64,000 nucleotides of DNA from Dendrolimus kikuchii. Lineage: Eukaryota; Arthropoda; Insecta; Lepidoptera; Lasiocampidae. The notes below the pieces were generated by a model. That model was not told where the DNA came from, did no database searches, and saw only the letters and a program-made list of their open reading frames with translations. How positions within the stretch are numbered: position 1 is the first letter of the stretch; each line of letters begins with the position of its first letter. Positions 1 through 12,300 of the stretch are shown in pieces. The translations under genes were made by a program, and so were the position numbers. The stretch covers positions 13,232,436 through 13,296,435 of the forward strand of contig CM034410.1 in assembly GCA_019925095.2 (NCBI GenBank), given 5' to 3'.

Positions 1-34
1 TGGCGTGAAGTTATGTCTGTATGTATGTATGTAT
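1..34 (+). mobile_element. 3' tip of truncated LINE with (TATG)n tail
   Basis: The first bases, tggcgtgaagttatg followed by TATG repeats, equal the last bases of the LINE family seen complete at 27338-27882. The rest of the copy lies before the window. Confidence 0.75.
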
Positions 35-226
35 TAGCACTGCTCTTATTGTCTCTATTAAGGCGAAGACACTTTGTTCGTGTGTTCTTCATTAATAGCT
101 AGCACATTACACTACACTTTGGTTTTGTTTATAGCAGTAGTTCAAACGGTTTTGTCCTTTGAGCCTTCCTGTTGTGTTCGTAATAAATTAATTTGAATAA
201 TAAATATTTGTTTTTATTATTTTCAG

Positions 227-327
227 GAAACCGAACGCCGCGTTGACGACGACGAGGACAGGAGCAACCCTCAGTACATTCCGAAAAGGGGGACCTTCTA
301 TGAGCACGACGACCGTACTGCAGCCTG
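227..327 (+). CDS. btz: btz exon 1 of window: start of SELOR module
   Basis: The acceptor tttttattattttcag ends at 226 and the donor gtgagg starts at 328. It reads in phase 0 as ETERRVDDDEDRSNPQYIPK followed by RGTFYEHDDRTAA, and leaves two bases (TG). This is the conserved opening of the SELOR domain. The aromatic pair in TFYEHD corresponds to the family position where a phenylalanine stacks on RNA in EJC structures; that equivalence is my inference. The clean acceptor shows that at least one more coding exon lies before the window. Confidence 0.95.
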
Positions 328-3300
328 GTGAGGGGTTCAATCTTGATAGAAATAAAGAGCTCGTCTCCTGTTGCCATCTTCTTAGCATAGTCTATTACAA
401 AGTCGCTTTTCGCGTCTGTCTGGCTGTTTGTATATCCGCTAACTCGTTCTAAACCGCGTAATTGATTTTTAAGCGGTTTTCACCATTAGTTAGATAGTTT
501 TTCATTGAAGGTTTATATGTAGACTAGTGGAAAAAATTAAGGATCATGAAAACTTTCTAAATTTTTTTAAAAATATAATCGAATGATAAACAAAAATGGC
601 TGGATTGATTTAATTGAAACTTGGTAGGGTTTTGGTGGGCTGTAGGCACACTTAACATTAGTCGTTTTCTCAATATTCCTAATTCAGCGCATGATATTCC
701 AAAAAACTTCCTAAAGACCAATTTTATGCGATTTTGTAAAATGTTTTTTTTTTTTAAGAATTATGTTCTAATCTTATAGAGAATTTATCAACTTTCTCAA
801 ATCCACCTTCAATTCTCTGTGCGACCATTTGTTGCTGAGGTATCGATGATCACAGACAAAGTGATCCATTCAGTCCTGTAGCTCAACAAGAGATGGTTGT
901 AACAACAAGAAATAGTTGTAACAAGACTTATAAAAAAAACTAAGCTGGATAAACAACCTATCCGATCCATACAGTCGTGGTTTAGTCAGAAAAAATATTC
1001 CAAATCTATGGGACCAAAAAAGACGATTTTTTTTATCTTCTCGGTATTTTATTTTTTTCTCAAGACCTTAATGTAGAGACTTCAAAGTGCTTTTTTGTGA
1101 CTCCGATACGTATATTTAGTTATAAGAAACATGCAGAAAAATCGATTTAAAATTTCGAAATAGTCTTGATCCCTTAATTTTTGCCACTAGTGTAAAAAAG
1201 TTCAGTTTTTATGCAAGTAAAATAGAGCTACTGCCCAGGTGACCCTCCCCTAAACGTCTAAGGAGAGTTTATGAAAGTGTATAATATTTCATCCGACACA
1301 CATCCAATCAACTTAGAATTTCCTATTCCCTTTCCAAGACAACCCAACATAAGCCAACCACTCATCCAAAACATATCCAAGCTGTAATATAATTTCCATT
1401 GATAGGTAGAATATAAACAGTAGTTGACCTGGACATATCTTGTTCGCCCAGGCTAAGAAGAAAAAATAATAAAAAAGACAGGCTAGGTTTAGACGAGTAT
1501 GTACAGCTGTAAGGCCGGGCTATAGTTACACCTTACATCATAGCAATCGTAAACGAAATTCAGCACGCCGCATATACAAAATAGCTTGTGTATCGTAATA
1601 CGCGAATGTGCGTGAGCGGTAATGACCGGCATGCGCGCCCATCCGTCCGAACCTCGTTTCGACCGAACAAAAGAGAAAGTGTTCGATGATGTGCTTCAAA
1701 GTTAGGATTTCATGGTTATTCAGTGCGCTGAAACGCCTGTTCTGTTATTCTTCCTCTCCTGTTCGTTCTTGTCGGTTCTTATCTTCCGTATTGTAATAAC
1801 TAGGCTCAGTCACTCCTTCATAGCTAACACCCCATCAAACTATCACTGAAGACGGATAATGCCCACGTTGCACTCTGTCGACTAATTGAGAAGCTTCCAT
1901 AGAGCTTTGAGCATAAATACGGTCATTTACGGACCTCCCTTTGCGTACCGCTTCAGTAGTTGTTTCGATTTTACCACCCTATTCTTATTTAAATTATGAG
2001 TTAAGAAATGACCAGTGCGTCTCTTATAGGCTGCAAGTCCTAAGTCATCTTTTAAAATACGCGACATGGTTCTAGGTGATATCTTCATCTCCCGAGATAT
2101 AATCTTTTGCTTTCGGACAGGATTTCTTCGAATTCTTTCCCTTACTGCTTTGACCATCTTTTTCGTACGAACCCTACATGGACGGCCAGATCTTTTTCTG
2201 TCACAAACAGAGGAGGTCTCATTGTACCTATTAATAGCCCAGTACACAAACATTTGGTAATACCAAGCATATGGAGAATTTAAAAAATTGCATTTGTCTC
2301 CATACCTACTTTGTGTAATGCAATCACAGCGATTTGGTACTCTTTATCGCCCCACTCCATTTTAATATCGCAAAATGTTGTACAATGTATGGCGCCAAAA
2401 TGATAAAACACAATGAACAATCATATAAAATGACAGATTCCAAATTCAAATGTAATATTTTGTTTCTTTTTAATTGTAACAGTATTTATGACCTGACTAA
2501 GTATACATATTTCCAATTCATCCTATCCTCAACTCTCTCTCTCTCTTGTCTTTTACCTGCTCCCAGTTACATTTCTTGGCTGTACCAAAGATCCCAAAAA
2601 TTATATAGACCAATCACATGCTTGCCTACCATCTACAAGCTCTGTACGTCCATTTTGAGAACACAATTACTAACTTATTTTTATAATAATAACTGTTTGG
2701 CTTTCCTTGCGAAGGAATTGCTGTTAGCCAACAATTCCGACGGCACAGAAGAAATCTCTCTGTTGTCTGGTTTAATTATTAAAAGGCGTGTAACTCAGTT
2801 CCACATACGTGGTTGGTTGGTTTTGGAGTAGTATAAAAGTTGATGAAACTCTGAGAACCTTTCTTCAGGTACGTATGGGTAGCAGGCATGTAGGAGCAAT
2901 GAGTCACATACCTTAGGCATTCAGGAGAGGGTGGGGTTTCTTTGCTGGAGGGTATGATAAATATGGAGTGTGGAATATTACAGGGTGACAGCTTGAGTCC
3001 CTTGTGGTTCTGTCTAGCTTTGAATCCCCTTAACGCTCTGCTAGAGGACTCGAAGCATTTTTTTAACAGTGGAAATCCGTTTAAGAACCTAAGCCGCGAA
3101 AGGCACAGAAGCCTGGGGGAATAAGTCGCGACCCGTACGTGGGATTCGCCAGATCGGGGGTGGCACTAGCATGCCCATTCAGAACTGGTGCCATGCTATT
3201 GCCACTCCCCAGTTAGGGATACCCACTAAAACCCCGGGGTGTTCCGTCCTTCGCCTTATGCCAGGGCTACGGGTATAGGACCTAGCCTCTCCGCAGCCCT

Positions 3301-6300
3301 GGCAGGCGTGGGCCTCGCAAGGCCTCTTCCACTGCCAAGGGTCTACTATTATACCCCGATAGGAGGACTCAAACCAATCCTATCCTCAACTAACCTAACT
3401 TAATATTATAAACGTGAATATGAATTTGTTACGCCTTCACGGCTTAACTACGCAACGGATCGTCATGAAATTTTGCATACATACATACATACATCATCTC
3501 AGGGGGGGTAAGGAGATGGAAATGGGGTATCGAGGAACAGTACTTTTTTCATCCAGAAGAGAAAGCACTGTTACCAATGGATATAGCCGAAAAGAAGGCG
3601 CTCCGATTGCGTCTTATTGGTGCCACCTTTGCAATTCATTAACAAATACTTCGTCCGCGTGGATTTTTTTTCGCGGACCCCAAAAAAAGTAATCCAATTT
3701 ACTCCTTATAACATTAGCTATCTGCCAGTGAAAGTCCCGTCAAAATTGGTCCAGCCGTTTCAGAGATATTATCTGGAACATCCTGATAGACACAAAATAT
3801 TGAAAAAATATTTTTTGATATAAGTACTGTATATAGTTTGATGAAAGAATGACTAAACAGATATACAATGCAAAAGTGGATGGATGCAGAAGTCGTGGAA
3901 GGCCACGACACACCTTCCATGATCAAATTGATGGTACTAGCAGAAGGTGATGTCAGGAGCCTTAATAACAGACGGGCGTGCATGACAAGAGTTATGAATG
4001 TGAAAGAAGCAAGTGAGGTGTGTAAGAATAAGCCTAAATGGCGCTCTGTTGTTCGTGCCTACCCCGCAAGGGAACTGGCGTGAAGCTATGTATGAATGAA
4101 TGAATGAAAACTCTTTATTGTTCTGTATGGATACATTTGCATTAGAACAATGGGCGGCCTTATCGCTTATAGCGATCTCTTCCAGGCAACCCGGTGTCTA
4201 AGGAGATTTTAAACGAAATTTCAATATAAGATTTTTGGTGGTGTATTACAAAAAAAAAAAATGTATGTATGTATGTATAGATTTCTAAGAACGGTGTTTG
4301 GGGTCTCAACGCGAGCCGAGCCGTGGGTAAAGGCTAGTATTGAACATAACACCTCTATATTAATAATGTTCTTTGTTCCAGCGGTGAAGAATCAAGCAAT
4401 ACAACCTCTGAGGTTTCATCGGATAAGAAGGAAGGTGTAGAAGCGCCTGCAGAGAGGCGCCGGCCCCCGCGCAAGTCAGATATCATCAACAAATGGTCTC
4501 ATGATAAATATAATGAAAATGAACAGGTTGGCTTCATCATAAAAGTACATATATGTTATTATTTAATCGTTTTAAGTTTGAATATCAAGCAGAGCATGAA
4601 GATAACTTAAAATAATTTCCTAAATTCATTGATCTGCTCCGCGTATTACCTATTGCTTTACGGTTATAAAAAAGTAGGGTATAGCCTATACCATACTTGG
4701 GTTATTGTTAACTTGTATCACTGTTTCATAATATCTGTATATATAAAAATAAATTTCTGCTCATTAGTCTCACTAAAACTCGAGAACGGCTGGATGGATT
4801 TGGCTAATTTTGGTTTTGAATTATTTGTGGAAGTCCAGGGAAGGTTTAAAAGGTGAGTAAATATGAAAAAAAAAATGCTTGGAATATAGCAAAAACAACA
4901 ATTTCGCTTTCCCTTAGAAACTATTCCTACCTGTCAAACATTTGATGTTCGTCCTGTCGTTTAGAAATCAATTAAATTGAAAAGTCGTTCAGAAATCAAA
5001 TTAAATTTAAAAGTAAAGTTTCTTTTTTCTTTTTTTTGGTGTTGAATGTCAAACGTTTGATGTTCGCCACGTCGTTCAGAAATCAACGTTTTTTATTTAT
5101 AGATTCTGGGGCGGTACGAAGTTTGCCGGGTCAGCTAGTATGCAATAAATGGTTAAATATTGGTTTTTACAATCAATTCTGTCCAAGAAATCGATTTTAG
5201 GTTAAAATCCTGTAGGCACATAATAGCTACGCACAGCTTTTTCAGACTCGCCCCTGTGTAGTTCTGGTAGTATTTATTGTGTACTCGATACATATAACAA
5301 TAAATTCAAATATAATAAAATATATAACGAGGGTGCGTTTATATAAATTACTTCTAAAATTTCATTATAGGAATAATTTTAATTAATGTTTATTATTAAG
5401 CTATTTGACTCAGAATTGACGACTTTGTAATGTATATTTCTAATATTTATCCGAGTGTAGTCGGATGGCCAAGTGCCAGTTACGAGTAGCTATCCAAATG
5501 CACTCGGATAACCAGTTGCCACAATACGAGTGATGTCCTATTAGCTATCCGAGTGTACTCCGATAACCAGTTGCCACTATACGAGTAGCTTCCGAATGGC
5601 TATCCAAGTTTACTCCGGATTTCCAGTAGCCACAATACAAGAAGCATGCAAGTTGCTACCCAAATGCACTCTGATATTCCCCGTTCACGATAACTTCACG
5701 CGCAGGGCTACCAACAATAAAAAATATTAACTAGAGTCAAAAACAATCAAAATGGATAAGGTGTGAAATGAGTACATAAGGGGATCTTTGAAAGTTGCAC
5801 CCGTGACTGAAAAATTGAGATGAAGAAGATTAAGGTGATATGGGCATATAATGAGGAAGGGTGAAAGTCACGTGACAAGAAGAATTTTAAACTACAAGAT
5901 GGAGAGAATGAATGGACTCTGTGAAGGATGATATGATGATTTGTGGTGTGATAGGAGTGTGGAAGGAAAAGACATATTGTGCTGACCCCAATTAATTATT
6001 TCTTTAAATTTATTTAACAAGACAACAAAATGATTACATGACGGCCTCTGTGGTTGAGCGGGCTAAGCCTTTGCCGGCCTACCTCACTTCAACGCAGAGG
6101 CTCCGGGTTCGATTCCTGGTATAGTAAATTTCGGAAACGTATTTTCTCCGTTATTTACTATGGTCTGGGTGTCTGGGATCGGCCCCAGAGTAGTCCGTTG
6201 TATATTACCCATAACACAAGCGTAACTTGCTTAATTTGGGGATATACAATGTGTGTGTTTGTCTGCCGATTATTATTATTATTATATTACAACTTGTTGA

Positions 6301-9300
6301 ATTATACATACCTCTGGGGTTTATATTAGTGCTATGGGTATCTACGTCCGTAGCATTTAACAATTTTAACATTTATTGATCTAGTGCTTTCCCTAAACTC
6401 AACGGGTAAGTCATTTAACAAGCGCGGAACTAAATATACAGTTGTGCGCTTGCCGTACATGTTGTTTGCCCGACTCGTGACGAATCGGGAATTAGGGTAT
6501 GGTGAAAGAAAAGAGCTAGAGTCAATTTGGTAATTGGGTAGAATTTGGTAACCGTGCGCGTGAAGTCATCGTGAACGGGGAATATCCAGTTGCCACAATA
6601 CGAGTATACTCGGATAACCGGTTGCCTGGCTCCGAGTAGTGTCCGAGTGCACTCGGTCCGAGCGCACTCGGAGCGTGTCGTCGCAACTCGATTCACATTT
6701 TTTTAGGTGCCGAAATCACGTGACGAGTTGGTGGCGATCTACGGATATGATATCAGGAACGAAGATGCACCACCGCACGCGAGACGTAACAGGAGATATG
6801 GGTAAATAGACCACTAACGTTTGTGTACCAACATATTGATAATTTTTTTGAATGAATTAATGAATGAATGAATAACTTTATTGCACATACGTGCAGGAAC
6901 GGAGAAAGAATACAATTTTCTGCGGCCGGGCGGCCTGTCGTAAGAGGCGACTTAACAACCCACAGCCAGGTGGTAGGGCATTTGCCCGACTGGATGGCTA
7001 CCACCTCTGGTCTAAAGCATGTCGCCATAACAACATTGAGTTGTGTTCCGAATTTAGTGATCAGGTTCCAGTGACCCTTAAGAGAGCAGCAGCGCATTTG
7101 TAGCACCTTTGGTGTTGCAAATGTCCATAGGCAATGGTAACCGCTTTCCATTAAGTGGGCCGTCTGCCTGTCTGCTGAACTCCTGCAATAAAAAATAAAT
7201 TTAAAAAAACATACATTAAAGTACAATAGGCGGTCTTCTCTCCTCCAGACCTCTTGTGATCTCCAGACTACCCTATAGAATTATGGTCAATACTGACTTT
7301 ACAATTATTAAATGTGATTAGTAAATTTCGATTTTGAAAAATTCCCAATTAGTAAATTTTATTGCATGAAGCATGGGTAAGCAGACAGACGGCCTACTTG
7401 TTGGAAAGTAATTACTGCCGACAGGTTGCCAGCCTCGAGGGTAGTTCAGAGGGGATGGTATAAAGACGTAGGGATAGGAAGGATGGGATAGAATCCCGAA
7501 GGAATAGGGATGAGCTAGAAGTGGGTCACGAGAACTAAACAAATAAAAGTCACATATATAATTATGACTTTTACTCTTTATCCGACCTTCTTGTCACCTC
7601 TAAAAGCCATAGAGGAAGAAGACCTCCTGGAGATACTTACTATACTATATATGTCATTAAATATTTAATAACATAATTTCAAATTCCACATCGATCCATT
7701 ACTGCCAACTTATCGTATACTATTTTTTTTTGTCATGCATATTTGAATATACGACTTGCATTCCAGAACAAATTCACATTGATGATAACTCGTTCAAATT
7801 AACAAGGTACTTCTGAATGTATGAAGCATCATTGGGTTTAAATACTTTATAATTTGAACAGACTATTATCATAAAGACGCTTTAATAATAACCTTCTAAA
7901 ATTAAAAACAAATTAGGTGTAAACGAATGTGCAACGTATTATATATAGTGTTTAAGTATGTTTTATTTAGACATACTATCACCCCTAAGCTCTATAAGGG
8001 GCGCGTTCCATGAGACGCTCACAACGCTCAAGATACTTCTGCCGCCGTTTCTCATGACGACCATGGTCGCTATGGTCGTGACGAAAACGTCATAATTTAA
8101 GCTCACGCCGACCTTGTCACGAACCACCTCGAGAGGTGTCTCGAAGTGGACGTTAATAAATTTGGTGCATTTTTTAAAACTTAAAGTTGGCCATAGAAAA
8201 TTTGAATTCGAAAAGATTCAAACGAAGTAATCAGATTAGATTAAATTTCGGCGTTTTAAGGTTCTGGAAAGGTATTCTGATTAGTGATAACAGGATTAGT
8301 TTTGTGATGAAAAATTATTTTACTTTTTAATCATGTTTGTAATATAAATCAATAATGATTAAAGTCTAGTCTTAATTTTTAAGGCTTAAAAATGAATTAT
8401 AAAGTAATGTCTTTCAAAATGTCAAGTTTTTCATTTATTTTCAAAGTCGCCATTTGCAATGTTTACATAAACAACGCATAAAACGCTCCATAATCCATTC
8501 GATTTGAATTTACGATTGTAACGCTCGCCAGCAAGTGAAACGAGAAAAATCGCGGTCGCGAGCATAGTGTTTGTGAGCGTCAAGTGGAACATCAAGTGCA
8601 AGTGTATTTTATCTATCAAAAAATGTTCTTTTTTGTTATCATGTGATCTTTAGGCATATATGACACATATCTATATATTAATACGTGAAGCAAAAACTTT
8701 GTACCTCTTTTTACGAAAATTGCTCGTGTATGAATTTTTGCTTGTAGTTGATATAGAGAAGAAGCGAGGAATACTATTTTTGTTTTTAAATTATGCATAA
8801 AAAATATATTAAATCTATAAAAAAAAACATTACACACACTACCATGTATTTGACACACACACGTATATATACCCTTTAGTTTATTGTTAAAGTCAAATTA
8901 ACCGTGTTATGTAGCCTTGGCGAAATCTGTGATTATAGAAGTATAGTCTTTGGCAGCAGAACCTTAATAATGTTCAAACTTATAATTTAAATTAATTATG
9001 GTCGAATTTCGACCACTGGGCGACCACTAGTATATAATTATTACGGAACCATCGTTACCGATTTTCCTGTGATTTTATTAGCAGTCATATATCCTTATAC
9101 ATGTATGTGTGTCCTTATACATTACTGCAAATAAAATCACAGGAAAATCCCTAACTATGTTTCCGTAATCATTATACAGGTGTCATATATGCCTAAGGTC
9201 ACATGATAACAAAAAAAGTACATATTTTAATAGATAAAATAGCAAAGATATATATATATATACAATGATTACGAAGGTAATTACCCTTAAGTTTCACTTC

Positions 9301-12300
9301 TTGGAATAAAATAATGATTTTTCACTTGCATCACTTTTGTTTCGACGACCCGCTTTGGACTATGGAGGTATCGAAATTGGCGGTTAGTTTTTTTCTTCTA
9401 AATCATACTTTTTATAAATAAAATATGCATGAACATTTTTATTTGCAAATTATATAATGTCTCGTGATTTTTAGTTGTTTTAGCTGTATTGCATGTTTTT
9501 AAATTATAATTTTATACTTGATTTTTTTTATGTCGTCTGACATTTTAAAGTCATGTTTCAAATATATTTTTTTTTAAGAAGTAAATTGTAATTTATGCTT
9601 TTTTTTAAATTACTTAGCAGAAAATTGAGATATGTCTGAGTTTTTTTGAATTGTGATTTTTTTGTGTCCGTATTTATACAATAATAAACTTGCCTCTATG
9701 TTAAGAAGTAATTTATAGCAATAAATAAAATGTAAGCGAAAACTAAAACAAAATAAATACCACAATTTAGGCGTAAAATTTTATTTATAAGGTTTTCGCT
9801 GAAACTGTGGCATTTAATGTGAAATATTAGACAAAAAAATCCGTTTATTTTATTGCTTATAAAAAATAAATATTATATTTGTTGACGATACACGTGCAAC
9901 ATAAATTAAATTTAAATTTAAAAAGCATGGTATTATGTACTTTTTTATGCTTAATTATTTTAAATTCTGACCTCTAAAATTTTTTTTTTTTCTTCTTTAG
10001 CCCGGGCGAACTAGATATGCCCGAGTCTATTACTATCTCTCTAAAATTATTTTAATGTAATTATTAATTTTTTACTTAATTTATATACTTTATTTACGAG
10101 AGTTTTTTTTTATATAAAGAATGATTTTTCAAGTAGGCTTTCGTGTTTAGACGGCCACTGTGGTTGAGCGGGCTAGGCCTTTGCCGGCCTACCTCAGCGC
10201 AACATAGAAGTTCCGGGTTCGATTCCTGGCATGGTAAATTTCGGAAAAATAATTTTTCGTTTGTTGCTTTGGTCTGGGTGTCTGGGATCGGCCCCAGGGT
10301 AGCCCGTTGTATATTACCTGTAACACAAGCTTAATTTGGGGGTATACAATTGTCTGCCGATTATTTATGTTTAATATTTCATTAATATAAGGAAAAATAT
10401 AACATTTTGTTTAAAATCAGTTTGCTGTTTGAAAATTCTTTATAGAAATTGATCCTTGCAAGCTACTCTATGATTTAGAGTATTAACACTGTTGTGTTTT
10501 TTTTTTCAAAATCAGCCGATTCAATACTTCGACTAGGGTAATTGATTTTTCAAAAACCTACTGATACCGTTTTATTGTTCATCAGAATCGACGTCAAGAC
10601 TGCTTTGAGTGTTTTTCTATATATATATTAGAGTTTTGGATCTGGCCACAGAGGCCTACTTGAAAAATTCATCTGTACATACAATATGTAATGATTGCGT
10701 GAAAAAATAATATCATCAAAATAATGTAATTACAAGGTTTTTCACTGATGCCGAAGATTTCCTTTTATGATTTTTATTATTCCAACGTTTCGGCCGCTTT
10801 TCAGTAGCCGTGATCACGAAAGACAAATGGACACTTGACATCTTTGTCTTCCATGTTCACGGCTACTTGAAAAGTGGCCGAAACGTCGGAATAATAAAAA
10901 TCAAATAAATCACCGCGCTTAAAACCGTTAAAACGTAGTTTTATTTTGTATAATAGTTCCGAAAACGTAAGAAAATATTACATACATACATACATACATA
11001 CATAACTTCACGCCAGTTCCCTTGCGGGGTAGGCACGAACAACAGAGCGCCATTTAGGCTTATTCTTACACACCTCACTTGCTTCTTTGACATTCATAAC
11101 TCTTGTCATAAGAAAATATTATTTAAATTTATTTTCATTTTTTACCTACATAAGTGTAGGTAAAAAAAATAACAGTTTTGATCATATTGAGTTAGACTAC
11201 GTTTGAAGGCTTCTTTAAGAACCTTAAAGAAGCCTATAAACCTACTGTAATTTAATATGAGTAAGATCGTAAATTTTACACATTAAATACGAGATTTATA
11301 TATGTATATATCTAGTCACGAGGTTGGTCCGTCCGTTACAGCCGTGGCCCGAACAAGTATACCCGCACTTGGGAGGACGAGGAGGCGTACCGCCGCCAGT
11401 CGGCTGCGCAGGCGCAACCCCGCAAACCGCCCAACCCCGAGGACTTCCCGGAGTTGGAAGCCGCTGCCAAGAAACACGGGTACGGATGCACTTATTTCTT
11501 TGAAAGATTTTCAGCATTTGTATTATTTGGATGACAACTAATTCATTGCGGATGTCAAATATGAAATTTAAAATTCTCTTTTAACATATAATTTTATTTC
11601 AATGTGTGTTTTGTCTGAAAATTATTCTCCTAAAAAAACTCCTTTATCAAAATTTTTCGTAAGTTTGTCATCAAGCATCATTCTAGTTACTGCATAACTA
11701 GGAGACCTGGTAAAACAGTAGTAAGCTGTTTATTAGTAGATTATTCTATTAAACATTGCATTCATTTAAATTTAAAAAACATTAAAAAATACCACAAATG
11801 TATGAGTCGTACACAAATGTATAAAGTTTGTAGGAGTTTGTTTCTTTATACATAGCAAGTAATCTCTTAAAATAATGAACCGATTTTGAAAATTAATGCA
11901 CCAGCTCCAAAGCTCCCATTATTCCTGACTGATATAGGCTATACTTTATTGTGACTAATTTTTGGCGCCTATCGAAGTGGACACGGGTCAGGTAGTCTTC
12001 GATATATTTGATATATGTCGTAATGTCCTAAGTAAGATCTTATGTTGGGGGGAAAGAGTCAGCTCCTCATCCTTGGCCACTGAATAGGTTTAGGTGGGTC
12101 AATGAACTATATAAGATAATTATGTAGCATATAATGTATTTAATCTGTTCCGTGACAACCGATGGGCTTCTATGCACAAAAGGGTAGACTGGCCTGTCGA
12201 AGCCTTGGTAGCTCTTCAAGTCAAGTAGTTCCACAGTTCTAATATTAGCTAGATCAGTAATTGTCCGCGTCTGGTATATGTTGGCAGGTTTTCTTAGCCA

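Larger units (their letters stand above)
328..4381. other. btz intron 1, repeat-filled
   Basis: It holds a TA-flanked mariner-like MITE (522-1192), a mariner transposase remnant (about 1745-2260), LINE reverse transcriptase debris (2560-3060), GC-rich repeat-like DNA (3150-3340) and two LINE tails (3839-4210). In 1200-1740 and 3380-3835 I see only short fragments that recur elsewhere in the window, such as a piece near 1416-1480 matching the reverse strand near 9989-10030. Confidence 0.7.
5448..6676. mobile_element. foldback element with tandem subrepeats, ending next to btz exon 3
   Basis: The left arm (5448-5715) has several imperfect units built on ccgagtgcactcgg and ggataaccagttgccac with (ta)cgag. 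The right arm (6552-6676) is the inverted counterpart: cgtgaagtcatcgtgaacgg at 6559 mirrors the stretch near 5680-5700. Inside lie a LINE fragment (5755-5985) and a SINE (6041-6290). The family resembles foldback-type DNA transposons, but I see no transposase. Confidence 0.7.
4527..6706. other. btz intron 2
   Basis: It holds a Helitron (4734-5138) and a composite foldback element (5448-6676) with a LINE fragment and a SINE inside. In 5140-5445 I see nothing but AT-rich sequence. Confidence 0.7.
8607..9242. mobile_element. outer inverted repeat enclosing a Helitron and a foldback MITE
   Basis: The segment 8607-8668 (ttttatctatcaaaaaatg ... ggcatatatgacac) is inverted at 9179-9242. Between the arms sit the Helitron 8670-9030 and the hairpin 9047-9172. 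This looks like a MITE that later received two other elements. Confidence 0.65.
6802..11341. other. btz intron 3, nested repeats
   Basis: It contains a ~300-bp family copy (6889-7200), a GGCGCGTTCC MITE (8004-8593), a nested Helitron/MITE cluster (8607-9242), a SINE (10151-10366), two further MITE-like repeats (10503-10680, 10755-10975) and a LINE tail (10976-11113). In 7200-8000 and 9245-10140 I see only AT-rich sequence and short fragments, one of them (7367-7435) with the phrase gcagacagacggccta. Confidence 0.65.

Noticed and set aside
2334..2831. 165-codon plus-strand frame as a gene
   Set aside because: Its second half carries degraded reverse-transcriptase text (PITCLPTIYKL); the first half is chance AT-rich sequence.
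6041..6140. A tRNA gene suggested by A- and B-box-like sequences
   Set aside because: No cloverleaf closes, and the unit recurs with the same downstream body; it is a SINE. The same applies at 10151, 36338 and 57808.
11315..11341. Use of the earlier AG (11314-11315) as acceptor of btz exon 4
   Set aside because: It would insert residues between YG and RGPNKY, a conserved junction that the 11341 acceptor restores exactly.
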